Source: an uncultured Lachnospiraceae bacterium
GTDB lineage: Bacteria; Bacillota; Clostridia; Lachnospirales; Lachnospiraceae
Assembly: GCA_946538445.1 (NCBI GenBank)
Contig: CAMNGO010000008.1
Coordinates: 1-24,646, forward strand
Direction: 5' to 3'
DNA: 24,646 bases
In this document: in pieces, positions 16,200-24,602 of the stretch
Layout of the letters: the number at the start of each line of letters is the position of its first letter
Numbering within the stretch: the first letter of the stretch is position 1
The notes under the pieces: generated by a model
What the model was told of the DNA's origin: nothing
Databases searched by the model: none
Seen by the model: only the letters and a program-made list of their open reading frames with translations
Position numbers and translations under genes: made by a program

Positions 16200-16218
16200 T
16201 ACCATAAATATGATATAT
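16188..16218 (+). promoter_or_regulatory. Candidate GntR operator: direct repeats over the -10 and start site
   Basis: ATATGATATAT occurs at 16188-16198 and again at 16208-16218, exactly 20 bases apart (about two helix turns). The first overlaps the -10, the second the likely start site. The position suits autorepression by the adjacent GntR-type protein. Confidence 0.45.
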
Positions 16219-16305
16219 ATAAGATATAACACATAGCACATAATCAGGTCCGGTATATATGGCTTCGGCAGCTGCCTGGTTTTACAAAAGAAAGAGGATG
16301 AGGAG

Positions 16306-16674
16306 ATGTTGATAGAGATAGATTTTAACAGTCCGCAGGCAATCTATATTCAGCTTAGAAACCAGATCGTCATGGGGATCGCTCAGGAACAGCTTCGTGA
16401 CGGGGATTCTCTTCCATCCGTCCGCAGTCTGGCCAGTACTCTGGGTGTGAACATGCATACGGTGAATAAGGCCTATGCCATGTTAAGAAGCGAGGGATAT
16501 CTGATTCTGGACCGCCGGAAAGGCGCGGTGATCCAGGTGGAGATCGAGAATAAAGATGCGGAGATTGAAAAGATTAACCATAATCTGAGAATGGTGGTAG
16601 CCCAGGCAATATGCAAGGGAATCAGCAAGGAGGATATGCACGCTGTCATTGATGACATGTATGAGCACTTCTGA
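16306..16674 (+). CDS. GntR-family transcriptional regulator, YtrA-type
   Basis: The 122-residue protein has a GntR winged-helix domain at about residues 8-77 (SPQAIYIQLRNQIVMGIAQ, then SLPSVRSLASTLGVNMHTVN with the recognition helix, then YAMLRSEGYLILDRRKGAVI). Only a short helical tail of about 45 residues follows, with no effector-binding domain. This is the YtrA subfamily layout, where the tail serves dimerisation. YtrA-type genes usually sit beside ABC transporters; here the next gene is clpC, 38 bases downstream, with no terminator between. It may control clpC in place of CtsR. AAGAGG lies 8 bases before the ATG. The effector is unknown. Confidence 0.88.
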   Translation: MLIEIDFNSPQAIYIQLRNQIVMGIAQEQLRDGDSLPSVRSLASTLGVNMHTVNKAYAMLRSEGYLILDRRKGAVIQVEIENKDAEIEKINHNLRMVVAQAICKGISKEDMHAVIDDMYEHF

Positions 16675-16712
16675 CCGCCTGGAACAGACTTTGATAAATG
16701 AAGGAGTAACAC

Positions 16713-19160
16713 ATGGGAAAAGAATATAATGCTTATGTCAGGGAAGCCTTGGCTAAGGCCGAGGAAGTTGCCCTGGCATCTTATCAGAAATATATCGGCA
16801 CGGAACACATCGTTCTGGGATTGCTCTCGGTGGAGTCCTGCCTGGCCTCCAAGGTACTGGTGGAATGTGGTCTTGACTATGAGAGTTTTTATAAGGCTGT
16901 GTTTAATAAGTCCATGATACTGGGTGATGTCTCCCGGAACGTCTTCCAGGGCTACAGCCCGAAAGCAGAGCATGTCTTGGAGACTGCCAGGGCAGAGGCT
17001 GAAAGGTTTGTTTCTGAAGAGGTGGGGACAGAGCATATCCTGATGGCCGTTCTGAAGGAGAAGGATTGCATCGCCCAGCGATTATTCAAAGGATTGAATC
17101 TGAACCGTAAAAAAGTGTATATCGATCTTCTGAATGCCTGTGGGATCGATTCTTCCTATGCTAAGAGAGAGTATCAGTCAGTCTTCGGGAACAAGAAAAC
17201 CAAGGGCCAGCCCTCCATGCTGGACAGCTTCTGTGATGATCTCACCCAAAGAGCCAGGGAAGGCCAGCTGGACCCCATCGTGGGGAGAGAGGAAGAACTG
17301 CAGCGGATTCTGCAGATTCTAAGCCGGAGGACAAAGAATTCCCCCTGCCTGGTCGGGGAACCCGGGGTAGGCAAGACTGCCATCGTGGAAGGTCTTGCCC
17401 AGAGGATCGTGATGCAGGAAGTACCGGAGATGATGAAGGATAAACATCTGCTCACTTTGGACCTGCCGGGGCTGATTGCCGGCTCCAAGTACCGTGGTGA
17501 ATTCGAGGAACGTGTCAAGAACCTGCTCAATGAAGTGATGATGGCGGGGAATGTCATTCTTTTTGTTGATGAGATTCATACCATGATCGGGGCAGGGGGA
17601 GCGGAAGGCTCCATCGATGCCTCCAACATAATCAAGCCCTTCCTTGCCCGGGGTGAGATCCAGCTGATCGGGGCTACCACAAGGGATGAGTACCGCAAGT
17701 ATATAGAGAAAGATGCCGCGTTTGAAAGAAGATTTCAGCCGGTGACAGTGGAGGAGCCTACCATTGATGAGACGGTGAAGATCCTGGAAGGTCTGAAAGA
17801 ACACTTCGAGAAGCACCACCAGGTCCGCTATACCAAGGATGCTCTCCGATCGGCAGCAGTCCTGTCGGAACGTTATATCAGTGACCGCTTTCTGCCGGAT
17901 AAAGCCATCGATGTGATGGACGAAGCTGCCTCCAAGAAGAGGATCGGTCTGTATACCACCCCTGAAGCCATCAAGGATATGCAGGAGCAGATTCAGAAGT
18001 ATTCGGCCCGCAAGGAAGAAGCCCTGATGGAGGGGAACCTGCGGAAGGCGAAATTGAATAATACAAAACAGAAAAAGATCCAGGATAATCTGGATCAGGT
18101 GATGGCTTCCTGGGAGCTCAAGAAGAAAAAGGAGCGTATGACTGTCACGGAGAATGATATCGCCCAGGTGGTTTCTTCCTGGACAGGCATACCCGTCACC
18201 CGGATCGGACAGAGCGAATCCGACCGGCTGATCCAGCTGGAAGACACCTTGAAAAAGCGTGTCGTCGGGCAGGATGAAGCGGTCAGGATTCTCAGCAAGG
18301 CAGTGAAACGCGGTCGTGTGGGCCTCAAGGATCCCAGACGTCCCATCGGGTCCTTCATGTTCCTTGGGCCCACCGGTGTGGGTAAGACAGAACTGTCCAA
18401 GGCTCTGGCAGAGACCTTATTCGGGGATGAGAAATCTATGATCCGCGTCGATATGTCCGAGTATATGGAGAAGCACAGTGTATCCAAGATGATCGGTTCT
18501 CCTCCGGGATATGTGGGACATGAGGACGGGGGACAGCTCTCCGAACAGGTCAGACGCCACCCCTACAGTGTTATCTTATTTGACGAGATAGAAAAAGCCC
18601 ATCCGGATGTCTTCAATATCCTCCTTCAGGTGCTGGATGACGGTCAGATCACGGATTCCAACGGAAGGAAGGTTGATTTTAAGAACACGGTGATCATCAT
18701 GACCTCCAACGCCGGGGCCCAGAGGATCATGGCGCCCAAGCACCTGGGATTCATGACGAAAACCGATGTCCAGCAGGATTATGAGAAGATGAAAGCCTCT
18801 GTTCTGGAGGAAGTGAAGCAACTCTTCAAACCGGAATTCCTGAACCGTATCGATGCGACCCTTGTATTCCGGTCCCTGGATAAGCCGCATCAGAGGGAGA
18901 TCGTGAAGCTCCTCCTGGCTGAACTGACAGCCAGAGTGGCCGAGACACCGGGATTCACCCTGAAATGTTCCGAAAATGTGGTGGACTATCTTCTGGAGAA
19001 AGGCTATGATCCCCAATATGGTGCCAGACCTCTCCGCCGTGCCATCCAGGATTATCTGGAGGACTTTTTGGCGGAAGAGTACCTGAGCGGAAGGATAAAG
19101 GACGGCGGGGTGACAGATCTGGACATCGTGGATGGAAAGATTGTCATCTGTAATAAATAA
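16713..19160 (+). CDS. clpC: ATP-dependent Clp protease ATP-binding subunit ClpC
   Basis: ClpC is a Hsp100/AAA+ unfoldase that feeds substrates to ClpP. The 815-residue protein has an N-terminal double Clp-N repeat (about residues 1-145). AAA module 1 has Walker A GEPGVGKT at 215-222 and Walker B VILFVDEIHT. A middle domain with a UVR-like segment (ARKEEALMEGNLRKAKLNN) follows. AAA module 2 has Walker A GPTGVGKT at 552-559 and Walker B VILFDEIEKAH. The LGF tripeptide in PKHLGFMTK fits the ClpP-docking loop, and the C-terminal D2-small domain ends with YGARPLRRAIQDYLED. AAGGAG lies 6 bases before ATG 16713. Unlike the Bacillus ctsR-mcsA-mcsB-clpC operon, only a GntR-type regulator precedes it. 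No terminator is seen directly after it. Confidence 0.96.
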   Translation: MGKEYNAYVREALAKAEEVALASYQKYIGTEHIVLGLLSVESCLASKVLVECGLDYESFYKAVFNKSMILGDVSRNVFQGYSPKAEHVLETARAEAERFVSEEVGTEHILMAVLKEKDCIAQRLFKGLNLNRKKVYIDLLNACGIDSSYAKREYQSVFGNKKTKGQPSMLDSFCDDLTQRAREGQLDPIVGREEELQRILQILSRRTKNSPCLVGEPGVGKTAIVEGLAQRIVMQEVPEMMKDKHLLTLDLPGLIAGSKYRGEFEERVKNLLNEVMMAGNVILFVDEIHTMIGAGGAEGSIDASNIIKPFLARGEIQLIGATTRDEYRKYIEKDAAFERRFQPVTVEEPTIDETVKILEGLKEHFEKHHQVRYTKDALRSAAVLSERYISDRFLPDKAIDVMDEAASKKRIGLYTTPEAIKDMQEQIQKYSARKEEALMEGNLRKAKLNNTKQKKIQDNLDQVMASWELKKKKERMTVTENDIAQVVSSWTGIPVTRIGQSESDRLIQLEDTLKKRVVGQDEAVRILSKAVKRGRVGLKDPRRPIGSFMFLGPTGVGKTELSKALAETLFGDEKSMIRVDMSEYMEKHSVSKMIGSPPGYVGHEDGGQLSEQVRRHPYSVILFDEIEKAHPDVFNILLQVLDDGQITDSNGRKVDFKNTVIIMTSNAGAQRIMAPKHLGFMTKTDVQQDYEKMKASVLEEVKQLFKPEFLNRIDATLVFRSLDKPHQREIVKLLLAELTARVAETPGFTLKCSENVVDYLLEKGYDPQYGARPLRRAIQDYLEDFLAEEYLSGRIKDGGVTDLDIVDGKIVICNK

Positions 19161-19184
19161 GAGGCCGACATCTGTATTTTCTAG

Positions 19185-19213
19185 TGGAAAATAATCCTCG
19201 TTTCCGATATAAT
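19185..19213 (+). promoter_or_regulatory. Promoter of the 136-aa orphan gene
   Basis: TGGAAA at 19185-19190 and TATAAT at 19208-19213 have a 17-base spacer. A second TATAAT lies at 19225-19230 with a poorer -35, so two start sites are possible. Confidence 0.6.
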
Positions 19214-19271
19214 AAAATTATCATTATAATATCCTGACGAGTGAGACAGTTCAGGCGTGGAGGTAATAAAA

Positions 19272-19682
19272 ATGTCTAATGTTAAAGAGTTAATCGCACA
19301 GGATAACGGCACGCTCTGCTTTGGAGATTACAGTCTCGGGCAGAAGACAAAGCTTTCTGATTATGCATTTGAAGGAGATACCTATAAAGTAAAAACATTC
19401 AGAGAGATTACACGACTGGAGAGAAACGGGAGTGTTTTATATGAGTCAGTACCGGGTTCTGCGGTTCATAATTTCAAGGATTCCGAAAATCAGCTTTCTT
19501 TTGATGTAGAGTCAAAGGATGATATAGAGATCACATTAGGACTGGAAGCAGAGAAAGAGTTCAAGGTATATGTGGATGACACCAACATTGGAAAGATGAA
19601 ATCAAGCCTCGGAGGAAAGATCAGCTTCAGCATCGAGCTTAACGAAGGAGAAAATGTTAAGGTACGCGTGGTAAAATTATAA
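19272..19682 (+). CDS. Conserved-looking 136-aa beta-rich protein, function unknown
   Basis: I recognise the general type as a small protein found in Lachnospiraceae, which I recall, unverified, sometimes carries an automatic 'endosialidase' label; nothing here supports that enzyme. The sequence is soluble and acidic, without signal peptide or membrane segment. It opens with a short helix (MSNVKELIAQ), then alternating hydrophobic/polar strands, with FGDYSLGQKTKLSDY, YKVKTFREITRLERNG and FKVYVDDTNIGKMKSSLGGK as the most distinctive stretches. The second half (FDVESKDDIEITLGLEAEKE to the end) looks like a small beta-sandwich. ATG 19272 is chosen because GGAGG is 8 bases upstream; a GTG at 19257 is rejected. 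It has its own promoter and terminator, so it is an independent unit between clpC and radA, probably well expressed. Confidence 0.8.
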   Translation: MSNVKELIAQDNGTLCFGDYSLGQKTKLSDYAFEGDTYKVKTFREITRLERNGSVLYESVPGSAVHNFKDSENQLSFDVESKDDIEITLGLEAEKEFKVYVDDTNIGKMKSSLGGKISFSIELNEGENVKVRVVKL

Positions 19683-19692
19683 GATTACAAAT

Positions 19693-19720
19693 GACCGTCT
19701 GAAAAAGGCGGTCTTTTGTT
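19693..19720 (+). terminator. Terminator after the 136-aa gene
   Basis: GACCGTC at 19693-19699 pairs with GGCGGTC at 19707-19713 (one G-T pair) around TGAAAAA. TTTTGTT follows. Confidence 0.85.
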
Positions 19721-19756
19721 CTGCTATGTGAAAAATCTGGGAATAGGAATAGTGAG

Positions 19757-21124
19757 ATGGCAAAGGGCAAGACAGTATATTTTTGTAAAGAGTGCGGATA
19801 TGAAACCAGCAAATGGATGGGACAGTGCCCCGGATGCAGACAGTGGAACACCCTGGTGGAGGAGAGGGTGACCCGGACAAGCGATAAGAAATCCACCCGG
19901 GGGATTTCTCCTTCCAAGGTAACCGGTATCTTTCAGGTGTCCATGGAAAAGGAAGACAGGATTTCCTCCGGTATGCCGGAACTGGACCGGGTTCTGGGAG
20001 GCGGAATCGTGAAAGGGTCCCTCACTCTGGTAGGTGGAGACCCGGGAATCGGTAAATCCACCTTATTGCTGCAGATCTGCCGGAATCTCGGGAATGCAGG
20101 GCGGACAGTCCTCTATGTCTCCGGGGAGGAATCTTTAAAACAGATCAAGATGCGGGCGGACCGGCTGGGGGATTTTCAAAAAGAGATCTTCCTCTTATGT
20201 GAGACAGATATCCAGGCAGCTGCAGATATGATCCGGGAGAAGAAACCGGACATGGTGGTGGTGGATTCTGTTCAGACCATGTATTCCGATGACATCACTT
20301 CTGCCGCCGGCAGCGTGAGTCAGGTCCGGGAGGTGACTTCTGTCCTCATGCAGGTTGCCAAGAAAGAGGGTATCGCCGTATTCCTGGTAGGGCATGTGAC
20401 CAAGGAAGGTGTGGTTGCCGGTCCCAAGACCCTGGAACACATGGTGGATACGGTTTTATATTTTGAAGGGGAGAGGAATGCCCTTTACCGGGTATTGCGC
20501 GGTGTGAAGAACCGTTTCGGATCCACCAATGAGATCGGTGTATTTGAGATGAGGGAACGGGGCCTTATGGAAGTGTCCAATCCTTCTCAGATCATGCTGG
20601 ACGGCCGGCCTGTGAATGAGGCCGGGTCCGTTGTGGTATGTTCCATGGAGGGCAGCAGGCCTTTGCTGATCGAGATTCAGGCCCTCATATCTCCCACCAG
20701 TTTTAACATACCCAGAAGAACCACGGTAGGTATTGATTTCAACCGTCTGAACCTGCTCCTGGCTGTGCTGGAGAAGAAAGCCGGTATGCAGCTGGGAGGC
20801 TGCGACGCTTATGTAAATGTGGCCGGGGGCATCAAACTGGCAGAACCGGCCATGGATCTGGGAATCGTATGTGCGGTGATTTCCAGCTACCGCAACCTGC
20901 CGGTTCATCCCGGCACCATCATCTTCGGGGAGGTAGGACTTACCGGGGAGATCCGGGGAGTGGGACATGTGGAACAAAGACTCCGAGAGGCCGTGAAGAT
21001 GGGCTTTAGCAGAGCCATCCTTCCTGCAACCAACCTGGAGGGGCTGGGAGCCGGCATCCGGGACCGGATTGACTTGTTCGGCGTATCCGGCATAAGAGAG
21101 GTTCTAAAGACATTGAACCTTTAA
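19757..21124 (+). CDS. radA: DNA repair protein RadA
   Basis: RadA is a RecA-like ATPase that drives branch migration of recombination intermediates and works with RecA. The 455-residue length is typical. An N-terminal zinc finger uses C10, C13, C24 and C27. The ATPase has Walker A GGDPGIGKST at 93-102 (K100), and the RadA-specific KNRFG motif is at 251-255. The C-terminal third is the Lon-protease-like domain (about 285-455, with the VNVAGGIKL and GEVGLTGEIRGV stretches). The ribosome site before ATG 19757 is weak (AGGAAT, about 7 bases). No clear promoter is seen after the preceding terminator, so read-through may supply it. In Bacillus clpC-radA is followed by disA; here topB follows. Confidence 0.95.
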   Translation: MAKGKTVYFCKECGYETSKWMGQCPGCRQWNTLVEERVTRTSDKKSTRGISPSKVTGIFQVSMEKEDRISSGMPELDRVLGGGIVKGSLTLVGGDPGIGKSTLLLQICRNLGNAGRTVLYVSGEESLKQIKMRADRLGDFQKEIFLLCETDIQAAADMIREKKPDMVVVDSVQTMYSDDITSAAGSVSQVREVTSVLMQVAKKEGIAVFLVGHVTKEGVVAGPKTLEHMVDTVLYFEGERNALYRVLRGVKNRFGSTNEIGVFEMRERGLMEVSNPSQIMLDGRPVNEAGSVVVCSMEGSRPLLIEIQALISPTSFNIPRRTTVGIDFNRLNLLLAVLEKKAGMQLGGCDAYVNVAGGIKLAEPAMDLGIVCAVISSYRNLPVHPGTIIFGEVGLTGEIRGVGHVEQRLREAVKMGFSRAILPATNLEGLGAGIRDRIDLFGVSGIREVLKTLNL

Positions 21125-21168
21125 GGTCACAGGAAAACTATGCTCTTTTCCAATCACCTGATATCTGA

Positions 21169-21174
21169 TACAAT
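21169..21174 (+). promoter_or_regulatory. Candidate topB promoter -10
   Basis: TACAAT at 21169-21174 is preceded by TGA, an extended -10 form. A -35 at the right distance is poor (TTTTCC). It lies 40 bases upstream of topB, and no terminator separates radA from topB, so topB may also be read from upstream. Confidence 0.4.
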
Positions 21175-21213
21175 ATAACGATGGATACGCTAATCTATTG
21201 ATCAGGAGCATTT

Positions 21214-23439
21214 ATGAAGAAAGTTATCATAGCGGAAAAACCGTCCGTTGCAAAAAATATAGCGGACGCTACCTCCGCTGTTCGGAAAAATGGATATTTC
21301 GAAGGGGAGAACTATGTGATCACATGGGCGTTCGGCCACCTTCTCCAGCTGTATGATGCCAAGGATTATGACCCGGAGATGAAACAGTGGAAGATCGAGA
21401 GATTTCCCTTTATCCCCGAGGAATTTCAATACAAGATCAAAACAGATCCCAAGAAGAAGGATCAGGCAGATGCCGGTGTGGTGAGACAGCTCGATATCAT
21501 CCGCAGGCTGGTGGACCGCCCTGATGTGGAGGGAATCATTTCCGCCACGGATGATGACCGGGAAGGACAGATCATCGCAGATGAGATCATCGGTTATATC
21601 CACCCGGAGAAGCCGGTGGAGAGGATCCTCTTAAGTGAATGGACCTCCCGGGAAGTGAACAGGGGCTTGTCTGAACTTATCCCAAATGAACAGATGCAGT
21701 CCCTCCAGGATGCAGGGTTCGGACGGCAGATCGCGGACTGGCTGATCGGGATCAACCTGACTTCGGTGGCGACGCTTAAGTTCCGAACCGGAAAAAACGT
21801 AAAATTGCTGAATGTGGGACGGGTGATCATGCCTACCTTGAAGATCATCTATGACAGGGATAAGGAGATCGAGGCCTTCCAGGTCACCAAATACTACCGG
21901 CTGAAAGGCACCTTTGAGACAGAGGACAAGAAGAACTTCGACGGCTTCTATTATGTGGAGGAGAATGAGAAGTTCGATAAACCGGAGGAGCTGGAAGAAA
22001 TCCGGTCCCGGATTGAAGGGCACCCTGCCAGGATCACTTCCAAGAAAGTAAGTCAGAAGAAGGAGTACGCGCCTTACCTGTTTAATCTGTCTAACCTGCA
22101 GGGTTATATCACCAGCAAATATAAGGGATGGACTTCCGACAGGGTACTGAAGACTGCCCAGAACCTGTATGAGAAGAAATATATTACTTATCCAAGGACA
22201 GCCAGCTCCGTGCTGGATGAGAGTCTGATCGATAAGACCAGGAAGGTTCTGGAGATCCATAAAAAAGGAAATCCCCATGAAGATCAGATACGTTTCCACA
22301 CCTCCAAGAGAGTCTTCGACAGCAAGAAGGTGGAGAGCCATTCCGCCATCATACCAACCTATGTGATTCCAAAATCCCTGAACGAGGGGGAACGGCTGGT
22401 CTATGAGGCCATTCGGAATCGCTTTCTGGCACAGTTTATGCCGGTGGCGGTCGCTGAGGATACGGTCCTTCATCTGAGTGTGACCGATGTGGAACTCCCG
22501 GGGGACTTCGTGGCGAAGGGAAAGATCCAGCTGGAATATGGCTGGAAGCTGATCGAAGGAGTGGATTCCAAGGAAGTTACCCTTCCGCCGGTGCAGGAAG
22601 GCGATGTGGTCACCCTCACCAAAGCGGAAGTCAATGAGGTGGAACGAAAACCACCCAAGCATCACACGGAGAAGACCCTGCTCAGAGTGATGGAAACCTG
22701 CGGGAAGAAATTCGAGGAGGAAGACTCGGAGGAGATGATGATGGCGATCCTCAGTGGCTTCAGTATCGGTACACCCGCCACCAGGGCGGAGACCATCAAG
22801 AAGCTGAAGGACGCAGGTTACATTAAGGCCAAAGGAAAAAGCCTGACATGTACTGACCTGGGAAAGGTCATCGTTGAGACATTTCCTGCCAGAGACCTCT
22901 TTGACCTTGAGTATACCGGAAGGCTGGAGAAGACCTTGTCTGACATCGAGAAAAAGAAGTTCCAAAAATCGGATTTCATCCATATGATCGAAGAGTTTGT
23001 CCGTGAATCCGTGGACAAGATCAAAAATGACACGGTTTTCGGAGGAAAGGTGACTCTGACACCCCTCCATGAAGAACCGGCAGGGATCTGTCCGGAGTGT
23101 GGTTCTCCTGTGGTTGAGACGGAGAGGGCCTTCGGATGTTCAAACTGGCGAAATGGCTGCAAGTTTGTGATTTGGAAAGATGACCGTTTCATCACATCCT
23201 TCGGAAAGAAAGTAAGCTATGAGATGGTCAAGATCCTCCTGGAGCACGGGAAAGTGGGCTTCCATGGATGCGTCAGTAAGAAAGGAAATAAATTCTCCGC
23301 TTATTTCTATTATGAGAAAAATCCGGAAAACGGCAGGTATCAATGGCGCCTCGAATTCATTGATCCTTCTGCCGTCTCCAGGACGCAGAAGGGGAAAGAA
23401 AAACAAAGGACTGATTCAGAAGACGGGAGAGAGGCATGA
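21214..23439 (+). CDS. topB: DNA topoisomerase III
   Basis: A type IA topoisomerase that cuts one strand and can decatenate DNA. The 741-residue protein starts with the TOPRIM domain (KVIIAEKPSVAKNIA, then the acidic ATDDDREGQII). The catalytic Tyr is Y326 in YITYPRTASSVL, and the conserved HSAIIPT stretch follows at about 370. A C-terminal zinc-ribbon-like repeat (CPECGSPVVETERAFGCSNW, about residues 627-646) precedes a basic tail. The sequence after the active Tyr is PRTAS instead of the more common PRTDS. AGGAG lies 5 bases before ATG 21214. TopB also occurs on conjugative elements, but no other transfer gene is present, so it is probably chromosomal. Its stop overlaps the start of the lipoprotein gene by 4 bases. 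Confidence 0.94.
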   Translation: MKKVIIAEKPSVAKNIADATSAVRKNGYFEGENYVITWAFGHLLQLYDAKDYDPEMKQWKIERFPFIPEEFQYKIKTDPKKKDQADAGVVRQLDIIRRLVDRPDVEGIISATDDDREGQIIADEIIGYIHPEKPVERILLSEWTSREVNRGLSELIPNEQMQSLQDAGFGRQIADWLIGINLTSVATLKFRTGKNVKLLNVGRVIMPTLKIIYDRDKEIEAFQVTKYYRLKGTFETEDKKNFDGFYYVEENEKFDKPEELEEIRSRIEGHPARITSKKVSQKKEYAPYLFNLSNLQGYITSKYKGWTSDRVLKTAQNLYEKKYITYPRTASSVLDESLIDKTRKVLEIHKKGNPHEDQIRFHTSKRVFDSKKVESHSAIIPTYVIPKSLNEGERLVYEAIRNRFLAQFMPVAVAEDTVLHLSVTDVELPGDFVAKGKIQLEYGWKLIEGVDSKEVTLPPVQEGDVVTLTKAEVNEVERKPPKHHTEKTLLRVMETCGKKFEEEDSEEMMMAILSGFSIGTPATRAETIKKLKDAGYIKAKGKSLTCTDLGKVIVETFPARDLFDLEYTGRLEKTLSDIEKKKFQKSDFIHMIEEFVRESVDKIKNDTVFGGKVTLTPLHEEPAGICPECGSPVVETERAFGCSNWRNGCKFVIWKDDRFITSFGKKVSYEMVKILLEHGKVGFHGCVSKKGNKFSAYFYYEKNPENGRYQWRLEFIDPSAVSRTQKGKEKQRTDSEDGREA

Positions 23440-24485
23440 TGAACAAAAGATTCAAAAAGATTCTGTTAATAACTGCACTCCTCATACTGGCTATGGTTTG
23501 TATGACCGGATGTAAACCATCCAAGAAAAAGGTGGAGTCATCAAAATATTACAAGGAATTACAGAAAAAATATAATAAAGTGAAAAAGGAGAATGAAAAA
23601 CTCCAGAAAGCAAATGACAGTCAGGAGAAGGTCTCAGAGGCAGAAAAAAGGGCAGAGAAATATCTGGCCAAGATTGCCAGGGACAGCCTGGTCAAAATGG
23701 AAGTGGGTTTTGCCGATGACATGGAGGAGAGTGTGGTTATCGAAGATGAGGGTTTCTTTGTATTAGGCACCAATATCGGTGAACGGGCAAACCGGACTAC
23801 GAAATATACTCCGGAAGCATTGATCGAGAAGTTCCAACCGGTCTATCAATACATCCTTTTTGATGAAGACAATGCGGTCTATGAGATCATGGTCTATGAA
23901 TCAGATTATGTTCTGTTTTCCGATTTGCCAAATAATGTATACTATGTTCCGGGAGCTTCCATAATGGGGGATGCTTTCCTGCGTTACCGTTCTCCCTACC
24001 CGGCATCCAATCTCTTTCATCGTATGGCAGACAGCCCCATCATGACGGATTCCAAGGGCAGATGCTATGAAAATGCTACTGTTTTAAAAACGGCCAACTA
24101 CGTAAACCGTCTGAAAAAGGTGAAATCCAGCCGGGATAAAGCAGAAAAAGAATGGAAGAAGAAAAAGGGGATCAAAGCGGACCAGGAAGTGGATTCCAGC
24201 GAAATCGAACCGGAATCCAAGACATACACCTATTACTCTCACAGCAACAAACTTTACATGACCTTGTATGACAAATATATCAGGATCCTGAATGTGGACG
24301 GAAATCATATCTGGTATGAAGTTACGAAAGAGGATATTCAGGGTATCAAAGATATCCTTCGCTCAGAGAGGGAAGCCTTAAAGAAGAAACAATCCGTCAG
24401 CAAAGATTCCGATGACACCGAGGAGTCCCATTCCAAGGAGATTGAGGAGGAGAGTGTCATAGGTTCCGACGAGTCGTCAGATTGA
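23436..24485 (+). CDS. Putative lipoprotein with coiled coil, unknown function
   Basis: The 349-residue protein begins with a lipoprotein signal: basic MMNKRFKK, a hydrophobic stretch (residues 9-22) and lipobox MTGC with C26 as the likely lipidated residue. Residues about 33-85 are a Lys/Glu-rich coiled coil. A mixed globular region with many Tyr and Phe follows (about 85-290), and an acidic Ser/Glu/Asp-rich low-complexity tail ends it (315-349). I do not recognise the globular domain. It should be anchored on the outer face of the membrane. ATG 23436 overlaps the topB stop (ATGA), with GGGAGAGAGG upstream, so it is coupled to topB even though the two products act in different compartments. 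A strong terminator follows. Confidence 0.85.
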   Translation: MMNKRFKKILLITALLILAMVCMTGCKPSKKKVESSKYYKELQKKYNKVKKENEKLQKANDSQEKVSEAEKRAEKYLAKIARDSLVKMEVGFADDMEESVVIEDEGFFVLGTNIGERANRTTKYTPEALIEKFQPVYQYILFDEDNAVYEIMVYESDYVLFSDLPNNVYYVPGASIMGDAFLRYRSPYPASNLFHRMADSPIMTDSKGRCYENATVLKTANYVNRLKKVKSSRDKAEKEWKKKKGIKADQEVDSSEIEPESKTYTYYSHSNKLYMTLYDKYIRILNVDGNHIWYEVTKEDIQGIKDILRSEREALKKKQSVSKDSDDTEESHSKEIEEESVIGSDESSD

Positions 24486-24526
24486 CCAACAAAACAAAAA
24501 ATAATCAGTATTTGATAAAATAACAG

Positions 24527-24570
24527 AAAAAGAATCTCAGATAATTTGCTTTTCTGAGATTCTTTTTTTT
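24527..24570 (+). terminator. Strong terminator ending the topB-lipoprotein unit
   Basis: AAAAAGAATCTCAG (24527-24540) pairs with CTGAGATTCTTTTT (24554-24567) around a 13-base A/T-rich loop. The T-run is eight long. Confidence 0.93.
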
Positions 24571-24593
24571 CTTATCTATATTACCTGCTAATA

Positions 24594-24602
24594 TGCTATA
24601 AT
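24594..24602 (+). promoter_or_regulatory. Probable promoter of a gene beyond the window
   Basis: TGC directly before TATAAT (24597-24602) gives an extended -10 element in AT-rich sequence after the terminator. The -35 is poor. The rest to 24646 has no start codon with a ribosome site. Confidence 0.45.

Noticed and set aside
21631..23070. 479-residue open frame on the minus strand inside topB
   Set aside because: It is antisense to topB, with no family signature and no start signal; a codon-bias shadow.
21214..23439. topB as evidence of an integrated conjugative element
   Set aside because: No relaxase, coupling protein, VirB4, integrase or att site is present and the neighbours are core genes.
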